Assembly: GCF_902686445.1 (NCBI RefSeq)
Contig: NC_062217.1
Coordinates: 168,328,098 to 168,392,097 of the forward strand
DNA: 64,000 nt
Source: Sciurus carolinensis
Lineage: Eukaryota > Chordata > Mammalia > Rodentia > Sciuridae
Direction: 5' to 3'
Shown here piece by piece: positions 1 to 12,417 of the stretch. Position 1 is the stretch's first letter. Each line of letters begins with the position of its first letter. Under the pieces are notes generated by a model. It was given only the letters and a program-made list of their open reading frames with translations. It searched no databases and had not been told where the DNA came from. The translations under genes were made by a program, and so were the position numbers.

Positions 1-97
1 TGCACTGCCGTGTCCCACACTGGAATATTATATCAGGGTCAACTTCTGTGGTCACTATGCGGGTTGGAAATTCCTTGTAGTCAGGTGTAATTTTCTT

Positions 98-306
98 TTT
101 CTGTTTTGGTGCTGCGGGCGTTGAACCTAGGGACGTAAAGCGCCCTAATCCCCTCAGACTTTTTTTTTTTTTTTTTTCTTCTTTTGAGACAGTGTCTCAC
201 CAAGTTCCTTAGGGCCTCACTAAATTGCTGAGGCTGGCTTTGAACTTGCCATCCTCCTGCCTCAGCCTCCCCAGTTTCAGTGGGATTACAGGTGAGCGTC
301 CAACCT
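98..306 (-). mobile_element. B1-dID composite SINE, antisense
   Basis: A degraded ID part (gttgaacctaggga), a T-rich linker, then the B1 part with gagacagtgtctcacc, gctgaggctggctttgaac and ctcctgcctcagcctcc, ending gggattacag. Confidence 0.85.
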
Positions 307-1574
307 CATGGGAAGTTTCTCCTCAGGCCAAGGAAAGACTCTCTGAAGAATCCAACATAGCCGGTTTAACACCAGGTCATCTGTGGAGCTTGAACTCTAC
401 CACTTGGTATAAAGGGAACTTTATTCCCTTTTTTAAAAAATGATAAATAGCAAGTTTGCTAGAGTCCCTCCCAGATAGAGGCTGTCCAAATGAAGGGGCA
501 GGCCTCTGAGGTTTCATTCCTCTCAGGGAAAATCTGCCTCCACCAGAGTTGGAAGATGATGAATTCCTAGTTGACCAGAGATGACTTAATGGGCTTATAT
601 GTAGGAACCAGCTTGTGTGTTCCAAGTATATACTTGTCTTTAATCCTTCCATTTACGGTCAGCACAGTGAGATGTGCCCTGTCGGAGAAGCACACGGAAA
701 CAGGCTCCTGGGGGAAGAGTAAGGCCTGTCTGCAGTTGCATATACCCTAGAGCAAATACCCTTTGAAGTATTCTGAAAATTTTAAATTGTTATTTTCGCT
801 GCTGTATGCCCAAATGTAGATGAATTCACATAAATCAAACACGAAGGTAATGTGGTTCTGCTCAACAAGTACGTTTGCAAAGGTACAGTTTGTTTGGCCT
901 GCGGACAAGTTCTTGACCTCTCCAGGAAAGCTTATCTATTTCTTCATTCTTGATCAACAGAGAGGTCAATACAGTTTCAGGGTAGCACAGGATTTGGTTG
1001 GATGATGGTATTTCCATTTGGGAGAGAGAAGAAAGTTGTTGGTAAGGAGTGTCGTATTTGCTGGCCTTTCCCTCACATTCCTTGCTGTATGTTTTTCCCA
1101 CTCTTTGCCTGTAGACAGAGGCTCTGGGGCTCATTTGGTCACCATGATTAGGAAATCTTGTTGTTTAGGAAGTCATTCATGTTTGCTGCTTAGTGGGTTA
1201 GCCGATGCACTTGCGGATGGTGTCATCTCAGTGAGGTGGTAAGGCAGGGGCCTGACCTGTCCTGGTGTTCTCCCTCCAGCATTGACTTCAGGGACACATC
1301 AGTGCCCCTCACAGCCCTGGACGAACATACAATTGCTTGTATTCTAAACTACTTGTTTTCTTCCCCTCAGTGTGCTCCCTGTCTTTTTCAGCCCCACACC
1401 AGCCCAGTCGTTAGCCTGAGGACTTTTTATTCTGACCTGGAGACCTTTCAGCTGACCATCTTGCTGTCCACAGTCTTTCTCAGGGGCACATCAGCATTGT
1501 CCATCTTAGCCAACTATTTTAATTTGTCAGGATGTTTTATTTAGCTCCTCCTTTCTAAACGAGAGCTTTTCGTT

Positions 1575-1700
1575 CCCTCATTTATTTGCTTATTCATTCA
1601 TTCATTGAATATATGTTTTGGGAAACACCTGATAGGTGCCAGACTCTTGGCTGGTATACAGTGGTCTAGTGATCTAGCAGAGAGAGAGAGATGTGCAAAC
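1575..1700 (+). repeat. L2-like LINE 3' fragment
   Basis: Runs of attcattcattcattgaat followed by a degenerate 'gtgccagactcttggctgg' segment resemble the L2 3' end. Confidence 0.4.
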
Positions 1701-2028
1701 AGTCAAATACCCAAGTATTTAACCAGAGTGGAGACATAATATATACAGAATGGGGTTTTTCAGTAGGCAAGGGGGAAGCTGAGTTGCCTTCTGCATGATT
1801 GAAAAAGGTTTCTCCCAGCACGAGCAGCATTAAGTAAGAGTTTTCCAGTTGGAGGGGGCAGCGTATATGAAGACGGGGAAGCCTGAGGAAGGAGGTGTCT
1901 GTAAGGACCTCCAGATGGTTTGGTATTGTAAGCTGACATTTTCATATGAGGCAGGGTGACAGTAGGGCCAGATGACCACCCTCCTGGCCAAAACCTAATG
2001 TCAACTGCAATTCTTCCATCTTTTATAG

Positions 2029-2320
2029 CCATCCCAATGGAAAATGCTTCGACAAGAACTGTTGAAGTACCTGGAATGCTTCCTGACTGCTGTCATTAAT
2101 GGGTGCCAGATGTCTGCCCCGCCCGACAGGACAGAAGCCATATGGGAAAATTTTATAACTTGCCTAAAGGATCAAGATCTGATATTTTCTTCGGCACTCG
2201 ACGCCCCATCTCACTATCTCTTAGCAAAAACTGCTGTTTCTAGACCTCTATTTTTGGTTTTAGATGACAACTTCTATTATCAAAGTATGAGATACGAAGT
2301 CTTCCAGCTGGCTCGGAAAT
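2029..2320 (+). CDS. PSTK: PSTK coding exon 2
   Basis: The acceptor is tttatag just before 2029; the frame reads PSQWKMLRQELLKYLE onward and ends QLARK plus one base at the gtaatt donor (2321). The ATG at 2044 is internal: upstream codons PSQWK are conserved, so it is not the start of the protein. Confidence 0.93.
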
Positions 2321-5300
2321 GTAATTAAAATATTTTTTTCTTACACGTGGAAACAGTTATTCACATATCAATCACTGCTGTCTTCAGTAAGAATTTAATT
2401 GGATAGGAGGTTTATATGGATTTAATTTTAAAAGCGAGGTGTTCGGTATTACAGATGGAGTTTTTCCTGCTTCAGCTGGGATAGTTTGTCTATTGTATGT
2501 TAACTTCGCATTTTGGAAAGATAGCAGACCAGTAATTTGATGATTTTAAACTGTTTTCAGATTCGTTAGGCTTTTGCCAGCTCTTTTTAGATTGTCCCCT
2601 TGAGACCTGCTTGCAGAGGAATGGCCAGAGATCGCAAGCACTGCCTCCTGAGGTCATCTACACAATGGGGAGGAAGGTAGAAAGGCCTAACCCTGAGAAA
2701 AATGCCTGGGAACACAACAGCCTCACAATTCAGAGTCCAGCATGTTCTTCGGAGACCAGGTATCCTACTCAAAGCCACCATCTTTCCTTGGGGTCCCCCT
2801 GTGCCGGCGACCATGCTTAATAAATGCTTTACCCATGTCCACTTGGCTAATCCTCACAGGCCTTGGAGGACTATTTGTGTGTGAGAGCAGACTTACTGTC
2901 ATCTGCACTTTGGTCCTAGGTGTTAAGAACCTGGTCACCTGTGTCCATATCCACATGATCACAGGGTACCTGTTGAAGGAGTGATGTGGAGTCTGGTGGT
3001 CCTGTGTTGAAGTTGAAAGATCATCTGATGAATTTACCTTTTCCAGGCTTCTATGAAATAAACAATAAGAGTTATTGAGCTCATACTATGTATTGAGCAT
3101 AGTCTGGACATTTTATATGTATAGTCTCATTCAATCTTTATAACAACTCTTTAAGAGGGGAAACTGTAATCCCTATTTTTTTTTTTAATAGGATGACAGG
3201 CCCAGGTAGGTAAAGTGACACACCAGGGTAGTTAAGTGACTAAGCCCCGTGCAGTCTCGCTTCAGAACCTGGACCCTCCAGTGTGAGAAAGATCATCTGG
3301 AGGTTGAGACTCAACCTGATGATCTCACGGGCATAACATTTTCAGTTCTCCATGTACTCTGAGTAAAATTCGAACTCCGGACCATCACTTACATGTTTAA
3401 TAGCCCTGACTCTCCAGTTTCCTTTCTACCACTCCCCCCTTGCTCCTTTTAAACCGGACTGGTCTTTTCTGACCCCTGGGCACAAGAAGTGTGTGGCCTT
3501 TGTACTTGGTTCCCCCTGCCCTTCCCACATATCTGTGCTGACTGCCTTGTCCGACTTACTAGGGTGAAGGAGTCACTCTCTTACTATTATCACCTTATTT
3601 ATTGTCTTCACTTATTATCCATCACTGTCCAAAATTATTTTTGCTTAATTAATCAATGTCTCCATCACATTATCAGGCTTGGAGTGGGTAGGGACTTTTT
3701 TATATCTCAAATCAGAACACAGTTCTGCATATAGAGTTGTACAGTATTTTTCATATGAGATACCCAGTAAATATTTGTTAAGTGAATGAATGAATTCTAC
3801 CTCAATCCTCTTTGGACCCTTGACAGTGAGGAACTTCGCTAATCCTTATCCAGTAAATAAGCAGAAGACAGAAAGTAAAGACAACCTTCTTTCTTCAGAG
3901 ACTAAAGAGTTCTGATAGCCTACAGTCCAACATTTAATAGGGGAAAACGGCATGACTTTTCATATTGATGAGTCTTAGGAAATTTAAAAAAATTTTTTTT
4001 AGATGTTGATAGATCTTTATTTTATTCATTTATTTATATGTGGTACTGAGAATCGAACCCAGTGTCTCACACATACTAGGCAAGCACTCTACCACTGAGC
4101 CAGAATCCCAGCCCTAAGGAAATTAATATTTTGTAAATGAGGAAGGTTTGGGCTTATAATTTTTTTTGAGCTATTACATTTGGATTTTGCAAATGGAAGA
4201 TACTTCCAAATCAGTTGAATTTTTTTCCTTTTGTTAATGATCTCGGGTTGTAGCAGTTTTACCCTTTTAGAATTCACTTCAGTGTTAATAAATACAAGTT
4301 CTTTAAAAACAGATGTTCGCTATAAGGATTTATTGTATTTTATCCCACTTTCTCTGTAGCCTGGAGGTGACTGATTTATTGCTTACTGCTTTGGAAAATC
4401 CAGTAAAAAATGTTGAGGACAATATGGAACAAAAGGTAAAGTTTTCCGGTATGAATTCAGCGTAAAAGAGAAGGAGAATTTTTCATCAGATCTTCTTGAG
4501 CTTTCAGTGAGTAAAATGTAAAGACACTTTGTCAGTGGCTTGGCATCTTGCCAATATCCAGCACCTGGATGTGGTGGTGACCTTAGATGGCCAAAGCTTT
4601 GTCTTTGGAATGTTGGAGCCTGCTGACATTATATTAGTGGCTTGAAATGGACAAGGATAGGAACTTTACACCACAAAAAGAAGCTAACACTATGGAGAAG
4701 TTTTGGGGATTACTATTTTTCTGGAGGCCAGGTATTAGACACTCACCAGCATAACACTGCCTACCCAGTTTACAAGTGGACATAATTCATTTAGACGCTC
4801 TCTTAAAGAAAATAACACACAGAAAAGCCACTTGTACTTTTCATTTAATCCTGTCAAATGAGTCACCTACACTTTAGCCATTTCTTTTATAAACCAAGTA
4901 GCTATTCCAAAAACAATAACAATAAATGTTTGTATTTACATAGGAAATGGACAGAATTATTTGTTCAACTAACATTCTTCATAAAACTGATCAGACACTC
5001 CGAAGAATTGTCTCTCAGACGATGAAGGAAGCAAAAGGTCTGTCGACTGTTGTGGATTGTAGTGGATTAGTGACTGTTGTGTGCTGTAATTCATGTGATA
5101 TTGACTGTTGTGGCCATTTCCTTGACACTCAGGCAGTTTATAAGGTTCCAAATTTCACATCATGCTTTCAGTTTAAATTTGCAATTTGGTTACATGTAAC
5201 TAAAAAATCTTCCCGTGGAAGAATTTTGGTGTTCATGCATTTATCCATTTTTATTGAGTGGCTACTCTTTCCTAGGGGAAAGAGTCAGCAAGAAGCAGAA

Positions 5301-7926
5301 CATTTTAGTGAGAAGACAAAAAAGGAATGATGTGAAATACGTCAGTGCTCTGAAGAAAAAGTAGGCCCAGGCAGTGTTGAGTGATGGGTTTATTTTTAAA
5401 AGGATAATCAGGAAGGCTTCTGAGACATGACCTTTAAACCCAGATGTGAGTGATGGGAAGGAACAAGCCAAGCAGAGTTCTGGAGGGTTCTAGGCAGTGG
5501 ACATATGACGTGCATTAAGTCCAGAGGTAAAGTTGCCTGAAATGTTCTGGGACGAAAGAGGCCATGGAGCGTGGAGTGACATAGAAGGTCAGGGAGAGGT
5601 AGGCAAGGGTCAGGTAGGCGTTAAGATTTTCATGGAATTCTGAACAAAATTGATGTAAATCTGAATTTAACTAATAGAAGAAATATGTTGTAATTATAGT
5701 TTTATAAAATAACAATTCCTTCAGGTTTTGAATATTTAACTATAATTTTTTTTTAAATACAGCAGCTAGTATTTCTTTAGTTCTCTTTATATGCTAAGTG
5801 CCTTACAGTTTCTAATCTTTACATCCTGTAAGGTGGGTGTGCTTTCACAAATGGCAAGTGGATCAAGTAACTTGCCCAAGGCTGAACAGCTACAGAATCC
5901 CTGGGAGAGGAGGGATGGGAGTTGGTCGGACTCCTGCCTGCTCTTGTGCTCCCCTGCGTCACCAGCACTTACTAGTACCCTCACAAAAGCTTAGAACATT
6001 GGGAAAGGAAAAAACATACTAACCATGTTGTGTTTCTCAAATTTTTTAAAATCCATGATGCTTGATTAGCTCTTACATTGTAAACCAGTATGTGACGTGG
6101 TACATAAACTCAGGCATGTGTGGAAACAAGTTTCACAAAACACCCTCACAAGTTTAATGAACTCTGCTATATTTTTATTTCATTTTAGAAAAACAGTGCC
6201 TCTCACCACTAATGCAGAATTTATAGTGAAGGTCTAGAACATAAATGGCAGCAATAATTAGAAAAAAATAAAAAGTATTTCCAGGGATTCTCTCTTAACC
6301 ATTTGCCTTTCTTCTGTTCCTTTTTATGCCTAAATCCCTCTTGACTATTTCCTACCTATTAAAAAATACAGATCTTAGGGGGAGCAAAGGGAGTTGGTAC
6401 TAGTTTCTAAATCTGTGCCTAAATAAATTGAAAATTTAGTTCCTCTACCACAAAGTGAAAAGCCAACCGATGGGTGAGAGAATATTTGCAAACTTATATT
6501 TAATAAGGAACTTGTACATATCCATATATAAAGAACTCACACCACTCAGTAAATAACCCAATAGATGTTTCTCTGAGGAAGGTATATAAATGGTCAATAA
6601 CTACATGAAAATACACTTGACATCACTTAGTCATCAAGGAAAATACAAATCAAAACCATAAGGAGACACCACTTCAAGCCTAGGTGACGTTGGTGATGTG
6701 GAGATACTTGAACCCTCGTGCCCTACTGCTGAGAAAGTCAAATGATGCAGCTGCTCTGGAAAACAGCTTAGCAGTCCCTCAAACATAGTTACCACATGGC
6801 CCAGCAATTCGGCTCAACGTATATATTCTCAAGAGAAATGAAAGCAGATGCTCACACCAGAACTTGTATATGAATGTTTATACCAGCATTATTCATAATA
6901 GCCAAAAGAAGGAAACAACCCAAATGTCCATCTGCTGATAAATGAATAAACAAAATGTAGTCTCTCCATACAATGGGGTATTATTCAGCTACAGAGGAAT
7001 GGAGTATTGATACAGAATACAATACGAGAAAACATGCAAAGTGAAATAAACCAGTCATTAACACTTATCATATGATTCTAATCATATGAAATGTCCAGAG
7101 CAGGGAACTTTTGAGACAGAGTAGATTAGGGATTGAGAAAGTGGTAGGGAAAGGCAAAGTTAGGAGGGGGATAGCCATAGGGTACAGGGTTTTTAGATTA
7201 TGAAAATATTCTAAAATCAACTGTGGTGATGATTATATATGAAAAGCCATTGTATTATATGATTTAAGTGGATAAATGTATGGTATATGAATTAAATTTC
7301 AATAAAGCTAATGATCAAATTGAACTTCAGATTCTCAGTAATACTGCCTGAATGGGTGGCACCTACTGTACTGAATAGAACAGATAAGAGAACATTTCCA
7401 CCACTGTAGAAGGGTATATTGGATGACTGTCTAAGGTATTATCTATCAGTTTCCAAAACAAAATTGTCACTTCCTAGTTGTCTTTTTGCCTTTATAAAAA
7501 CAAAAGTTAGCTGTCAATCCCTTTCAAGTTCATATTTTTCTGCTTACACATTTCATAGCAAGTTATTTGAAATTCTTTGAATTGTTTCATAGGACTCTTC
7601 TGTATCACATTAATGTGCACTTATCATGTTTATAGAAGAATCCTTTGTGTGATATAATCAAATTAATTTTCAGATGTGTAGGAAGCCTAGATTTACAGTA
7701 ATAATTTGAGAATATCTTTTTTATTTTAGATGAACAAGTACTTCCTAACAACTTGAAGCTTCTAGCAGAAGAACTTAATAAGCTCAAAGCAGAATTTTTG
7801 GAAGACCTGAGACAAGGAAACAAATATCTATGTTTTCAACAAACCACTGATCTATCAGATGTCACTTCTTTTTTTTGTAACGAGAAAGATAATATTGTAC
7901 AGAAGTACTTTTCAAAGCAACATTAA
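2029..7926 (+). CDS. PSTK: PSTK, phosphoseryl-tRNA(Sec) kinase (exons 2-6; first exon outside the window)
   Basis: PSTK phosphorylates Ser-tRNA(Sec); SEPSECS then converts the product to Sec-tRNA, so the enzyme sits on the selenoprotein pathway. Joining 2029-2320, 2561-2759, 4360-4435, 4944-5037 and 7730-7926 gives an open frame of 285 codons plus TAA. All introns are GT/AG and phases match at every junction. Diagnostic stretches are QWKMLRQELLKYLE, FLVLDDNFYYQSMRYEV, GFCQLFLDCPLETCLQRNG, ICSTNILHKTDQTLR and the C-terminal IVQKYFSKQH. The ATP-binding P-loop is expected in exon 1, left of the window, so the gene is partial only because of the window edge. No frameshift or premature stop is seen. 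IKZF5 follows tail to tail. The poly(A) site is not clear: an ATTAAA at about 7972 is possible, and the first AATAAA is at about 8909. Confidence 0.95.
2561..2759 (+). CDS. PSTK: PSTK coding exon 3
   Basis: The acceptor is gttttcag; the exon starts with two bases completing a Tyr codon, then SLGFCQLFLDCPLETC. It ends in CSSET plus two bases at the gtatcc donor. The preceding intron is only 240 bp. Confidence 0.92.
3080..3265 (+). repeat. MIR SINE
   Basis: Order typical of MIR: attgagctcatactatgta, cattcaatctttataacaac, a T-run insertion, then a 'gacaggcccaggtaggtaaag' core. It lies in PSTK intron 3. Confidence 0.6.
3425..3795 (+). repeat. L2 LINE 3' end
   Basis: A pyrimidine-rich body followed by ccagtaaatatttgttaagt and a gaatgaatgaa tail, the usual L2 terminus. 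Confidence 0.5.
3985..4114 (-). mobile_element. ID SINE (tRNA-Ala-derived) with long A/T tail, antisense
   Basis: Reverse complement of an ID element: gagaatcgaacccagtg is the B box region and accactgagcc the A box region, preceded by the inverted tail tttattttattcatttattt. Flanking aaggaaatt/taggaaatt copies look like the target-site duplication. Confidence 0.85.
4360..4435 (+). CDS. PSTK: PSTK coding exon 4
   Basis: A 76-bp exon between tctctgtag and gtaaag. Together with the two bases carried over from exon 3 it encodes SLEVTDLLLTALENPVKN and VEDNMEQK. It is too short to stand out as an open frame on its own. Confidence 0.9.
4944..5037 (+). CDS. PSTK: PSTK coding exon 5
   Basis: The acceptor is tacatag; the exon encodes EMDRIICSTNILHKTDQTLR then RIVSQTMKEAK, ending one base into the next Asp codon at the gtctgt donor. 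The open frame running on to 5330 is intron read-through. Confidence 0.92.
5345..5640 (+). repeat. L2 LINE fragment
   Basis: The stretch with aaggcttctgagacatgacc, gttctggagggttctaggca and aagaggccatggagcg follows the order of an L2 3' region. Confidence 0.45.
5765..5990 (+). repeat. MIR SINE
   Basis: MIR core with gtaacttgcccaaggctgaa preceded by a degenerate 'ctttacatcctgtaaggtgg'. Lies in PSTK intron 5. Confidence 0.65.
6440..7315 (+). mobile_element. L1 LINE 3' end (end of ORF2 plus 3' UTR), degraded
   Basis: Sense-strand L1 landmarks in order: gagaatatttgcaaacttat, catcaaggaaaatacaaatc, ccagcattattcataatagc, caacccaaatgtccatctgc, ggggtattattcagc and a final tttcaataaagc. Stop codons break the ORF2 remnant. 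The type is close to mammalian L1MA/L1MB. Confidence 0.85.
7730..7926 (+). CDS. PSTK: PSTK terminal coding exon 6
   Basis: The acceptor is ttattttag at 7721-7729. The exon encodes DEQVLPNNLKLLAEELNKLK and ends KYFSKQH followed by TAA (7924-7926). A Leu/Glu/Lys-rich helix sits early in the exon. Compared with the human protein as I remember it, one Lys appears to be missing before YLCFQQT. Confidence 0.93.
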
Positions 7927-10900
7927 AATCTCAGAATTTCCAACTGTTTGATTTTGATAAGCTTTTGCAACAATTAAAAACGATTTTGCATAACTGGGTG
8001 TTTCCAGGCCAATAATGTGACCTGCTAAAGACCATTTTTTCAAAGAAAACAAAGTCAATCTATTCTAAAAGATCCATTAGTCATAATAGAAATCACTTCA
8101 GTCACTTGTCAGAGGTGACATGGATAATTAAGCATCAGAGGTGACCTTCCTCATCGACATGCCAGAACCCCGAAGGCATAGGAGTCAGGTCAAATGGATC
8201 TTGAATGAAGAGGATAAGCTAGGATGGAGGCAAGCTGCATAAATGTGGCACTGGTTTTTTAACCTGGTGATCGATCTTTTCATGGTAAGGCATTCTAGAA
8301 ATTCAAATCAGAGTAGCCATAAAATCTTTTTCTTTTATTAACATTTTACATACCAGAAAATTACTAAAAAACTAATTTGTTCCTAGTTTTCAAAAAAGAA
8401 AAATCAAGGTCATTAGAAAGTGTTTTTTTTTTTTATTCATATATTACAAAAGCAAAGCTTCATTCACCATTTGAACTGCATACTAGTTATTTCAGCATTA
8501 AACTGTTTCCTGGATTCCTAAACAATATAATGTATTTTACAACCATAATGCAAGATTTATGCTTTGCATACAAAATATGTTCTTTACATCAAAGTACATA
8601 TTAACAAAAACAAGTTGTAGAAAGTATATACCCTATAAGATTAAAGAAAAAGTCTTTAGCAGGGAATTTAAAAATTTTTAATAACATTCATTTGATAAAT
8701 AATTTTATGGAACTTAAAATTAGGTTTATCTTTTTATTTTTAGTAATATTCCCTTTGTCAATCAACTCTGCAGATGAATGGCAAACATTTTTTTCTAAAA
8801 TGAAATAGCACGAAAAATACCAAATGGAGTTTTCTCAAAGTAAGTCTAGCTAGACTTTACTTGATTTTCAAGAAGTTGTAGCTATGTACTACATTAGTAA
8901 AATCTGAAATAAAATTATTCCCTGTTAATCTTTTCACAGTTTCTTAAAAAAATATTAGTGGAGATAAATTATCTACAAACTTTAAAGATCTAAACTTATG
9001 TTCACTGAACAAAAATAAATTTAGTTTCATAACATTGCCTGTTAATGGCAAAGTACTATAAATAGTGCATGTTAAACTCTTCCTAACTTGTTTCTACAAA
9101 ATATTTGATTAAAAATAAAATGAACATATAAGGGAAGATCCCAATATCTTTCCAAATACACAATTTAACTCAGGAAGTTTAAATAAAATACTAAATCTTT
9201 TAAAAAGTACAATTCCAAAAAAGTTTATAAGGTAGATTTGCTTCAAAAATTTTAGTGCATTTAGAAAGAATTGTAGCTTTGAAGCATAAACACCTTTGGA
9301 ATACCAACTGTGCTCTTTGACGTGGTAGGAAAACTATATAATTTTACATTCTAGTCTGTAATTATGAAAAAAAATTTTCCATTTTAAATTAAAATGTACC
9401 TTTAAAACATCTATCTTTAGTTGCTAGAAAAAAAATGTACTTGTGAAACTATTTGGCCCAGAAAATACAATTAATAAGCTGGTTTTCAGAAGAGTTACTC
9501 CTCTTTGTTTAATGAAAATTTTTGTTTTCTGTTTCGGGGTATTGCTTTTATTTGAAGAATAATATGGAAGAAAAATATAATTGCACAAGTTTCCAAATGA
9601 CAACTTGTTTCTTTCTGGCAAATGATAAATACTAGAGCCAAGTTGCACTTTTGGAAACTGCATTAAAACTGATCTGAGTGTGGGCGATTCAAGCAGGAGT
9701 GAAACCAGAACGTTAGGGTCACAAGATTTGACAGCAAGCGAGTTCCAGTTTACAGAAAGTGTCCTTGATGCTGTGCTTTAAACAAGGCAGTGGAGATTAG
9801 CCTAGATTGGCTACTCAACCACAAGCACTCACTCTAATGGCTTTCAAGCACTGCGGGGAGGCGGAGGGCTCTTTAACTTGGCACTTGGGGCTTTGTGAGT
9901 AGACACTATCAATATTTCCCTTTTATTTATTATAAGAGGAGGGGTGCTTTTTGGTTAACAAATGCTTAATAGCATATTTTCTTTAAGAATCGAATTATGT
10001 GTATTTTCAAGATATGAACCAAGTTAAAATAAATTTTTTGCAAAGTACACAGAAACCAAGTTAGTAACAATATATTTTATTGTTTGACCAAGCTCTCTTC
10101 AGAGTAAGCTAGTTATTACACAATATAAAAACAATAGCCTCCTGTCAAAATGAATTACTCTATTTATTTAGCAAGCCTTACTTGTATAAACAAATTAAAT
10201 GCCATGTTTAAATGCACTTTATATCCATTTTTACACCTTTATCCTTTCCTACTAGGGTGACTATTCAATCACAGTTCCCATTTAGTATTGTCACTGTACA
10301 TAAAGACTGGTAAACTGCAAGTAAATATTACAATTCGGATTCACAGAAAATATTTTAAATGGCCAACTCTGAAGAGGTGACCAAGATCTGTTCTGGATAC
10401 AAATTCTTGTTTTTATAAGTATTACTTTACTATCACATTTTCCCATGTGTTTCTATACCCACCTCTTCTTGGATATTATGGGCAATAAATGGATAGAAGG
10501 CAGGAAAAGGAAACTTTGGAGTTTTTTTGAAGGACTGCATCTTAATAATAAGATGAATGACTTCCACTGTACCTCTTTGGTCATCAAAGGAATAGGAAGA
10601 ATAACAGATTCTCACCATACCAAACTCACCTGACATTAAACATCAGAAGAAGAATTTAAATGAGAAGTTCAAAATGAAAAGAAAAATGGCAGCTAGCACT
10701 CTAGTGTATTTAAATGTGGTTTTAAAAAACAAACTGCCAAGTATTAGAAAAAAAAAATCCAATGGAAAACTGACATGTTTAAACTAGACATTGAATAAAC
10801 AGGTTATTTTAAATATTAAACACAATTTTCAATTTAAAGTCTTGAGTTTCTTTTCAGAATTTTGACCTATTTTCATAACTCTAATTTTAAAATAATTGTT

Positions 10901-11473
10901 TTACATTTTCCCTTATAGAAAAAAAAGGTTTACTATTACCAGTTGAAATCAAACTACTAATTCAACTTAAGATATGTGAACTAAATAGTACTTTAATTAA
11001 GAGCAATTTTAAAGGCCAATTTCTCTACAAACACTGAAGCAGGCTGTAACAGATTTTGTAAGAGAAAATAATTTATTTCTACCATTTTGAAATACGGCAG
11101 AAGTAACATCTGGCTATACTGTATTGAAATAGCAAGAGTATGGATAAGCCTTCAAGTCTATGGACCACAAATGTGGGAAATGTAAATGAACACCTGTTAA
11201 GATTATGATTGTACTCTAATTCTCACATGTATAAATGAAAGTGAAAAACAGATATCAATAACTATTCTAATACATAAATGACCCTGACCAAACTTTTATG
11301 AAAAAGAAAAAATTTTTCCACTGTCAAATTCATATTCTATAAATATAATGTATAAACTTTAATTAGCAGACACCTCATTAGGGATGACCAAAAAAACCAA
11401 AAACAAACAAACAAACAAAAAACAAATTACAAACCCCCAAAAGGCCAAACCAAGTGAAACATAGTGATTGTTT
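7927..11473. other. PSTK 3' end and long IKZF5 3' UTR (tail-to-tail interval)
   Basis: This is 3.5 kb of A/T-rich sequence with no SINE or LINE that I can recognise, lying between the PSTK stop and the IKZF5 stop. By orientation, the right part should be IKZF5 3' UTR. A candidate minus-strand AATAAA lies at 8437-8432 with T-rich sequence beyond it, and another at about 10082. An (AAAC)n-like tract sits at 11390-11425. Neither 3' end can be fixed from sequence alone. Confidence 0.5.
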
Positions 11474-12417
11474 TCAGTGTTGGTTGTGTTGCCCTCTTGC
11501 AAAATGACAGGCAAAATCATACTTGTTTTTACATTTGCATCCACATATATTACACTGAAAAGGATTTTCATACCCATGACATCCCATGTGAATAGTGTAA
11601 AGGATATTGTCTGCAAAGTACATGTCACAGTGCTGGCAGTGGTGCAGAAGCTGAGGATCCTGGACCGGCAGGGTTGGGGCTGGAGTGCTTGGCTGGCTAT
11701 TTCCTATGCTGGGAGTACTGGTGTGGGCACTTGGTTCACTGCTTGGACCTGCCACTGGACTATAGTTCCTCTGACTGTGTGATGGCCGAGGTTCAGGGCT
11801 TGTGGGAGAGGAGCTCTGAGGAATACTTGCTGACACAGCTGAAACCACTGCTTGGGCAGAGGGCTGCTGAATCATGAAAGGCTTTTCATCTGGGCAGGGA
11901 ACGACATCGGGGGATGCAGGGTTTTGGTTTTCAGGTGGCAAACTGGACAACTGTCCTGCTAGAGTTGAGAGCTGATTTAAAGGGTTGTCAACCATGAGTT
12001 CTTGGGGGTCCCTCGGTAGGCCACCAGGTGGTGTTGTTTTTGCTATACTTTCATAGGAGTCAGTCTGGATACTTGGGATTTCGTGGGTAAAATCATTAAG
12101 GTAGTCTGGTTTCTGAACCACCATGGAAGGTGGACTTAAGTTGATTAGTGCTCTCCTGCTATACCCCAGATTGCTTGTTTTCTTCTGTAAAACCCCCCAC
12201 ATTTTCTTGCTGCTTAAGGAAGACCTAGTACCTTTAATTGGTACCATTTTATGCTTGCGCCTTCGATGATGAGACAGGTTACTTCGATCACTGCAGCGGA
12301 AGGAACATAATTCACATTTGTATGGTTTTTCTCCAGTATGGGAACGCATATGGGCTTCCAGATGACGCTCATAAGCAGATGCAAATGGACACAAGTGACA
12401 TCTATGTGGTTTCTCAC
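11474..12417 (-). CDS. IKZF5: IKZF5 terminal coding exon (fingers 2-5)
   Basis: The minus-strand acceptor is ttaaacag at 12418. The exon carries fingers 2 and 3, the whole Ser/Pro-rich linker and both C-terminal fingers, then TGA at 11476-11474. It holds about three quarters of the coding sequence. Confidence 0.97.

Larger units (their letters stand above)
1..2028 (+). other. PSTK intron 1 (3' part)
   Basis: Apart from a SINE at about 98-306 and an L2-like tract at about 1575-1700, I see no exon or RNA gene here. Short open frames in this stretch lack conserved protein character. PSTK exon 1 should be CpG-rich, and no such sequence is present, so the promoter lies outside the window. Confidence 0.6.

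Noticed and set aside
4947..5330. 127-codon plus-strand open frame as a separate small gene
   Set aside because: The first 30 codons are PSTK exon 5; the remainder is read-through past a good gt donor.
11468..11877. Plus-strand open frames opposite the last IKZF5 exon
   Set aside because: Shadows of the conserved minus-strand zinc-finger exon.
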